Shown here: positions 60,045-64,000 of the stretch, piece after piece
Layout: each line of letters opens with the position of its first letter
Numbering within the stretch: position 1 is the first letter of the stretch
Source: Streptomyces hundungensis
GTDB lineage: Bacteria; Actinomycetota; Actinomycetes; Streptomycetales; Streptomycetaceae
DNA length: 64,000 bases
NCBI RefSeq assembly: GCF_003627815.1
Contig: NZ_CP032698.1
Coordinates: 7,874,001-7,938,000, forward strand
Reading direction: 5' to 3'
Position numbers and translations under genes: made by a program
Notes under the pieces: model-generated
The model's database searches: none
Told to the model about the DNA's origin: nothing
The model's input: only the letters and a program-made list of their open reading frames with translations

Positions 60045-60754
60045 GCGCGCCCGGGGTGCCCGGGGTACCCGAGGTGCCCGAGGTGCCCGACGCGGCCGGT
60101 ACGTCCGGTAAGCCTGGCGCGTCCGGCGGCGCCACCCGGCTCAAACTCCTCGAAGGCGCTCTGCGGACCGTGGTCGAGCAGGGCATCGCCAAGACGTCGG
60201 CCCGCTCCATCGCGACCACCGCCGGAGTCAACCAGGCGCTGATCTTCTACCATTTCGGTTCCGTCGACGAGCTCCTCGCCGCGGCCTGTGCGCACGGCGC
60301 CGAGCAGCGTGTCTGCCGCTACCGCGACCGGCTCGCCGCGATGGAGTCGCTCACGGAACTCCTCGCCTTCGCCCGTGCGATGCACGCCGAGGAGCGTGCC
60401 GCCGGACAGGTGGCGGTCCTGGGGCAGTTGCTCGCCGCCGGCCAGACCGCGCCGGCTCTCGCGCGGGCTACCGCTGCCGGGCTCGCGCTGTGGATCGAGG
60501 AGCTGGAGACCGTCCTGACCCGGCTGCTCACCGCGACCCCCGTGGCCGCCTTCGTCGACCCCGCAGGTCTTGCCCGCGCGGCGGCCGCTTCCTTCGTCGG
60601 CATCGAGCTCTACGAGGGCGTCGATGCCGAGGGCGCCGACCGCGCCTTGGACGCGCTGGAACAACTCGCCGTCCTGGCCCAGGCTTTGGAAGGCCTCGGT
60701 CCGCTCTCCCAGCGGGCGGTCACCCACAAGTTGCGCCGCAGCGCCAAGGGCTGA
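60041..60754 (+). CDS. TetR family transcriptional regulator (autoregulatory)
   Basis: 237 residues. An unusual N-terminal tail of proline/valine repeats (PGVPGVPEVPEVPD, from tandem 9-base repeats) precedes the HTH: RLKLLEGALRTVVEQGIA, SARSIATTAGVNQALIFYHF. GTG in a GTGA overlap. As the last gene of the operon with twin operators in front of it, it most likely represses its own operon. Confidence 0.8.
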   Translation: MSAPGVPGVPEVPEVPDAAGTSGKPGASGGATRLKLLEGALRTVVEQGIAKTSARSIATTAGVNQALIFYHFGSVDELLAAACAHGAEQRVCRYRDRLAAMESLTELLAFARAMHAEERAAGQVAVLGQLLAAGQTAPALARATAAGLALWIEELETVLTRLLTATPVAAFVDPAGLARAAAASFVGIELYEGVDAEGADRALDALEQLAVLAQALEGLGPLSQRAVTHKLRRSAKG

Positions 60755-60817
60755 TGCGGCGGGCGACCCACGGGGCTGGGCCGCGCGAGCCCACACGCCG
60801 TGCCCCCCTCATGCCCG

Positions 60818-60860
60818 CGCCCTGTCCCCACGCGGCCAAGTGGCGCGTGGGGACAGGGCG
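60818..60860. terminator. Strong bidirectional hairpin terminator
   Basis: CGCCCTGTCCCCACGCG (60818-60834) pairs perfectly over 17 bp with CGCGTGGGGACAGGGCG (60844-60860) around a nine-base loop. It separates the TetR operon from galU on the other strand. Confidence 0.9.
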
Positions 60861-60904
60861 TTGATGGGGTCAGAGCCACTCCGCGTCCGGGCCTGCCCTC
60901 TTCG

Positions 60905-60980
60905 TATCAGGGTGTGACGTGAAGCGGGAGCGAGGCCGCTCATATCAGGGTGGGACGTGAGGCTGGAGCGGGGCCGCTCG
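60905..60980. repeat. 38-bp tandem duplication
   Basis: TATCAGGGTG-type units at 60905-60942 and 60943-60980, about 85% alike, end in GGCCGCTC. They are in the gap after the terminator, just before the galU stop. Confidence 0.7.
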
Positions 60981-60992
60981 TGGGCGCCTTGT

Positions 60993-61928
60993 TCAGTCGC
61001 CTTCCGGCGCCGGCGTCTCCGCGAGCTCGTTCGCCGTGAAGTCGCGCAGCCAGTCACGGAAGTCCGGCCCCAGGTCCTCGCGTTCGCAGGCGAGCCTGAC
61101 GATGGCACGCAGGTAGTCGCCGCGGTCGCCCGTGTCGTAGCGGCGGCCGTCGAAGACGACACCGTGGACGGGGCCGCCGTCGTTCACCCGGGCCGCCATC
61201 TCCCGCAGGGCGTCGGTGAGTTGGATTTCGCCGCCGCGGCCCGGAGGGGTCTTTCTGAGAACGTCGAAAATGGCGGGATCCAGCACATACCGACCGATGA
61301 TCGCGTACGTGGAGGGGGCCTCTCCCTGGTCGGGCTTCTCGACGAGATCCGTGACGCGGACGATGTCCTCATCGGCGGTGGCCTGGACGGCGGCGCAGCC
61401 GTAGAGGTGGATCTGCGCGGCGTCGACCTCCATGAGCGCGACGACGCTGCCGCCGAAACGCTCCTGGACCTCGATCATGCGGGACAGCAGCGGATCGCGC
61501 GGGTCGATGAGGTCGTCACCGAGCAGCACGGCGAACGGCTGGTCGCCGACGTGCGGCTCGGCGCAGAGCACCGCGTGGCCGAGCCCCTTGGGGTCGCCCT
61601 GGCGGACGTAGTGCAGGGTGGCGAGTTCGCTGGACTCCCGGACCCGGGCGAGACGGGAGTCGTCGCCCTTGCGGATGAGCGCCTCTTCGAGCTCGTAGTT
61701 GCGGTCGAAGTGGTCTTCCAGGGCACGCTTGTTGCGGCCGGTGATCATCAGGACGTCGGAGAGGTTGGCCGCGCGGGCCTCCTCGACGACGTACTGGATG
61801 GCCGGCTTGTCCACCACCGGCAGCATTTCCTTGGGCGTGGCCTTGGTCGCGGGCAGGAACCGGGTTCCGAGTCCGGCCGCGGGGATCACGGCCTTGGTGA
61901 CCGTGCGGGGCCGGGGGGTGTCTGACAT
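60993..61928 (-). CDS. galU: UTP-glucose-1-phosphate uridylyltransferase
   Basis: 311 residues. It makes UDP-glucose from UTP and glucose 1-phosphate, the donor for many glycosyltransferases (including possibly those at 15661-19632). The nucleotide-binding start AVIPAAGLGTRFLPATKATP and KEMLPVVDKPAIQYVVEEA are diagnostic; GDDLID and LMEVDAAQIHLYGC follow. Length is normal. ATG at 61928. Confidence 0.93.
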   Translation of the reverse strand: MSDTPRPRTVTKAVIPAAGLGTRFLPATKATPKEMLPVVDKPAIQYVVEEARAANLSDVLMITGRNKRALEDHFDRNYELEEALIRKGDDSRLARVRESSELATLHYVRQGDPKGLGHAVLCAEPHVGDQPFAVLLGDDLIDPRDPLLSRMIEVQERFGGSVVALMEVDAAQIHLYGCAAVQATADEDIVRVTDLVEKPDQGEAPSTYAIIGRYVLDPAIFDVLRKTPPGRGGEIQLTDALREMAARVNDGGPVHGVVFDGRRYDTGDRGDYLRAIVRLACEREDLGPDFRDWLRDFTANELAETPAPEGD

Positions 61929-61975
61929 GGCGGTGCGGATTTCTTTCTGTGGATTCAGGGGGCCGGGCCTGCGCG

Positions 61976-63967
61976 TCACCGTGCGGCGGTGACGTTCTCG
62001 TGCGGGTCCGTCGCCGAGGTGTCGGGGGACGGCGCCACCACCGGTGAGACCGGGGGACGGGCGTCCGTCTCGTGTGCGGCGACCGCGGCCGCCGCACGAC
62101 GGCGTGCCACATAGCCCGCCGCGATGAGCACCACCGCGATGGTCCCGGACAGCGCCGGCCAGTACACGTAACGGAAGTTGGACTGGGGCGCCGTGGGAAC
62201 GTACGCGAGGATGTACAGCAGGGAGCTGGCTCCCAGCAGGCGCAGCTCGCGCGAGTACGGGCCGATCCAGCGGCGGCGCAGCACGAGCACCAGGGAGACG
62301 GCCAGCCAGAACCAGCCCTGGAAGAGCATCGGCAGGTCGCGGGTGAAGCCGGTCACATAGCTCTGGAGGGTGTACTTGAGCGGCTCGCTGACCGGCGCGT
62401 CCTTGAGCGGGGCGATCTTGGTCACGGAGCCGTCGTAGAAGGCCAGGTTGCCCTGGAAGAGGAGCTTGGCGAACACCTGGCCCCGGTAGGCGGCGTAGCC
62501 CTTCCAGTGCTTGGGCATCTCGTTGGTCCACATGGTGACCAGGACGTCGGCGTTGCGGCCCAGCTCCGTGGGGCCCTGCGACGGGTCCCTCGGGTAGCAG
62601 TTGAAGTAGACGTCGGCCGGGATGTGCCGACGCTGACACTCCATGGTGGTGGTGACCAGGCGGTTGCGGAAGTCCGCGCTCGCACCGGCCTTCTCGGCGG
62701 CCGCGCGCACCTGGCTCGGGGTCAGGACGTGGGTGAGGTCGTCCAGCGGGATCTGTGCGTACTGGCGGGTGGCGACCGGGCTGGTGGCCGCCGACACGCC
62801 GACGCTGCCGACGGCGGTGACGGCGAGCAGCACGCCGGTGGCGGCCAGCCAGCGGCGCCGGCCCGGGGACGGCCACACGGCCATGACGAGCAGCACGAAG
62901 ACGGGGATAACGGCCGGGAAGCCGTTCTTGCGCACCAGGACGGCGTAGGCGAGGAACAGCACGCCGAGCACGAGCAGCGCCCAGCGGGTCTTGGTCCGGC
63001 CGGCGGGCAGCTCCCGTGCGGTGAGCGCCACGGCGAGGACGGCGAGCAGGGCGTACGCCATGTGTACGTCCTTCCACACCACCCCGGTGAAGGTCAGGAT
63101 GTGCGGGGCGAGGCCCACGGCGAGCGTGGCGAGGGACAGCGCACGGCTGCCGGTCTTCTTCCACAGCAGCCGGGCCAGCACCCACAACGTCGCCCACAGG
63201 ACGGCGGTCTGGAGGGCCGCCATGGCCGAGATGGCGCCGGTGCTGTCGATGAGGATCCGCCACAGCAGGGCCATCACCGGCGGATGCCAGTCGGTCACCG
63301 GCCGGTCGCCGAGCGCCTGCATCAGCTGGTCGACGCTGTCCGCGCTCAGGTACCCGGGGTGGAAGGCGGTGTTCACCGCGAGGGCACAGACCGTCGCGAT
63401 CGCGGCCAGGCACCACGGCCAGAGCTCGCCGCGCCGCCAGGCGCCGCGCAGTGTAGTGGTCCACCGATCGACGGTTCCGGGCACTTGTGCGGAGTCCTTT
63501 CCGGGATGACTGAAGACGAGGTTGCGGTAGGCGACGAAGCGCAGCAGGGTCGCCGCCGCCCAGCCGACGAGGCGGGCCACGTTGTCACTCAACGGCGAGC
63601 CGAGGCCGAGCAGTTGGTGGGAGACGAAGATGGGGACGGCGGTGACCGCCATGCCCGCCAGGTTGATGGCGAGGAACCAGATGAGTTCACCGCGCTGGGC
63701 GCCGCCGCGCCGGTCCCGATAGGTCCAGTAGCGGTTGCCGAACCAGCTGACGGCCATCGCGAGCAGCGTGGCCACGACGGAGGCCAGCACGGGCGCGCCG
63801 CCCAAGGGCCCGCCTCCCGTGGCGGAGGAACCGAAGATCAGGAGGTTGAAGCTCGCGGTCTCCACCACGAACGCGAGAGCGCCGACGATGCCGAAGGCCG
63901 CGACCTCCCGCCAGATCTTGCGTACCCAGACGGGCACGCGTCGGCCCCAGGCCGTCGATTGCAGCAT
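61976..63967 (-). CDS. Polytopic membrane protein: GtrA-like domain plus glycosyltransferase-like membrane domain
   Basis: 663 residues. The first 150 residues resemble GtrA (AAFGIVGALAFVVETASFNL, SVVATLLAMAVSWFGNRYWT, RLVGWAAATLLRFVAYRN), a flippase-like four-helix domain for polyprenyl-linked sugars. The remainder has many transmembrane helices and extracellular loops (HPGYLSADSVDQLMQALGDR, WKDVHMAYALLAVLAVALTA) like GT39/GT83 or DUF6020-type proteins. It probably modifies cell-envelope glycans with lipid-linked sugar. The galU gene lies 47 bases downstream. Confidence 0.75.
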   Translation of the reverse strand: MLQSTAWGRRVPVWVRKIWREVAAFGIVGALAFVVETASFNLLIFGSSATGGGPLGGAPVLASVVATLLAMAVSWFGNRYWTYRDRRGGAQRGELIWFLAINLAGMAVTAVPIFVSHQLLGLGSPLSDNVARLVGWAAATLLRFVAYRNLVFSHPGKDSAQVPGTVDRWTTTLRGAWRRGELWPWCLAAIATVCALAVNTAFHPGYLSADSVDQLMQALGDRPVTDWHPPVMALLWRILIDSTGAISAMAALQTAVLWATLWVLARLLWKKTGSRALSLATLAVGLAPHILTFTGVVWKDVHMAYALLAVLAVALTARELPAGRTKTRWALLVLGVLFLAYAVLVRKNGFPAVIPVFVLLVMAVWPSPGRRRWLAATGVLLAVTAVGSVGVSAATSPVATRQYAQIPLDDLTHVLTPSQVRAAAEKAGASADFRNRLVTTTMECQRRHIPADVYFNCYPRDPSQGPTELGRNADVLVTMWTNEMPKHWKGYAAYRGQVFAKLLFQGNLAFYDGSVTKIAPLKDAPVSEPLKYTLQSYVTGFTRDLPMLFQGWFWLAVSLVLVLRRRWIGPYSRELRLLGASSLLYILAYVPTAPQSNFRYVYWPALSGTIAVVLIAAGYVARRRAAAAVAAHETDARPPVSPVVAPSPDTSATDPHENVTAAR

Positions 63968-64000
63968 GGCTGAAACGTAAGGGCATGGAGGGCATGTGAA

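Noticed and set aside
1..64000. CRISPR arrays
   Set aside because: No series of regularly spaced identical repeats was seen; the repeats present are tandem duplications without spacers.
1..64000. A polyketide or peptide biosynthetic cluster
   Set aside because: An O-methyltransferase, SRPBCC proteins and a monooxygenase occur, but no core synthase gene is present.

Overview
The window is very GC-rich, uses GTG starts freely, and is built from short, overlapping (ATGA/GTGA) operons. It contains the regulator mix typical of Streptomyces or a close streptomycete: ANTAR and STAS proteins, RsbW-like ATPases, many TetR proteins, MerR, PadR, an IclR-like protein, an ECF-like sigma factor and paired response regulators. 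This reads as a Streptomyces chromosome arm or flank: accessory and stress genes, little core metabolism (galU is the main exception), one IS110 element and several frameshifted genes.

Region by region. 1-4.6 kb: the tail of an Eis-like acetyltransferase, an NTF2-like protein, a hemerythrin, a coupled STAS-ANTAR pair, a probably leaderless winged-helix regulator and a FAD oxidoreductase with a C-terminal Rieske domain. 4.7-6.2 kb: an IS110-family element bounded by an 18-bp near-perfect direct repeat, with a structured non-coding left end that is a candidate bridge RNA. 6.4-12.5 kb: a frameshifted molybdopterin oxidoreductase with a coupled small partner, a GH15 glucoamylase-like enzyme, a CBM48 protein, a CBS-pair protein and a CsbD-like protein. 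12.7-15.1 kb: a phytoene-dehydrogenase-like flavoprotein coupled to a SRPBCC protein. 15.7-19.6 kb: a tightly overlapping four-gene glycosyltransferase operon. 19.8-25.8 kb: a zinc alcohol dehydrogenase, a YbdK-type carboxylate-amine ligase, small proteins, a stress-type SDR and a FUSC-like membrane protein.

25.9-33.1 kb: a frameshifted M20 amidohydrolase, two different Orn/Lys/Arg decarboxylases, a MerR regulator with a recognisable operator, and an alpha/beta hydrolase. 33.1-37.2 kb: a divergent TetR/aldo-keto reductase pair with twin operators, an RsbW-like ATPase, an SDR and a ferritin-like protein. 37.4-40.8 kb: a secreted small protein next to a cysteine-rich protein, then a small membrane protein, a sigma factor and a composite repeat/IclR regulator in one overlapping operon. 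41-45.4 kb: a DIP1984-like protein, a tRNA T-arm-like fragment, a maleate-isomerase-like protein without the usual cysteines, a repeat array derived from the padR 3' end, and a PadR-controlled flavin monooxygenase operon. 45.7-48.5 kb: a STAS protein and a response regulator, kinase, receiver operon. 48.6-52.8 kb: a TetR/SDR pair, a second FUSC-like protein, a second RsbW-like ATPase and a frameshifted gene. 52.8-56.3 kb: an unusual pair of a P-loop ATPase and a membrane-anchored periplasmic-binding-fold receptor. 56.6-60.8 kb: an AraC regulator, an O-methyltransferase and an autoregulated TetR operon. 61-64 kb: galU and a polytopic GtrA/glycosyltransferase-like membrane protein.

Much of the window looks devoted to stress sensing: partner-switching parts (STAS and RsbW-like proteins), CBS and CsbD proteins, hemerythrin, ferritin-like protein and several dehydrogenases. 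Two promoters fit the streptomycete sigma-B-type pattern GNNT-N14-16-GGGTAC/T. The strongest candidates for something not well described are the ATPase/receptor pair, the membrane protein/sigma/IclR-like operon, the secreted peptide/Cys-rich pair, and the IS110 non-coding RNA. All functional calls rest on reading motifs and on general knowledge of the families; no database search was possible.
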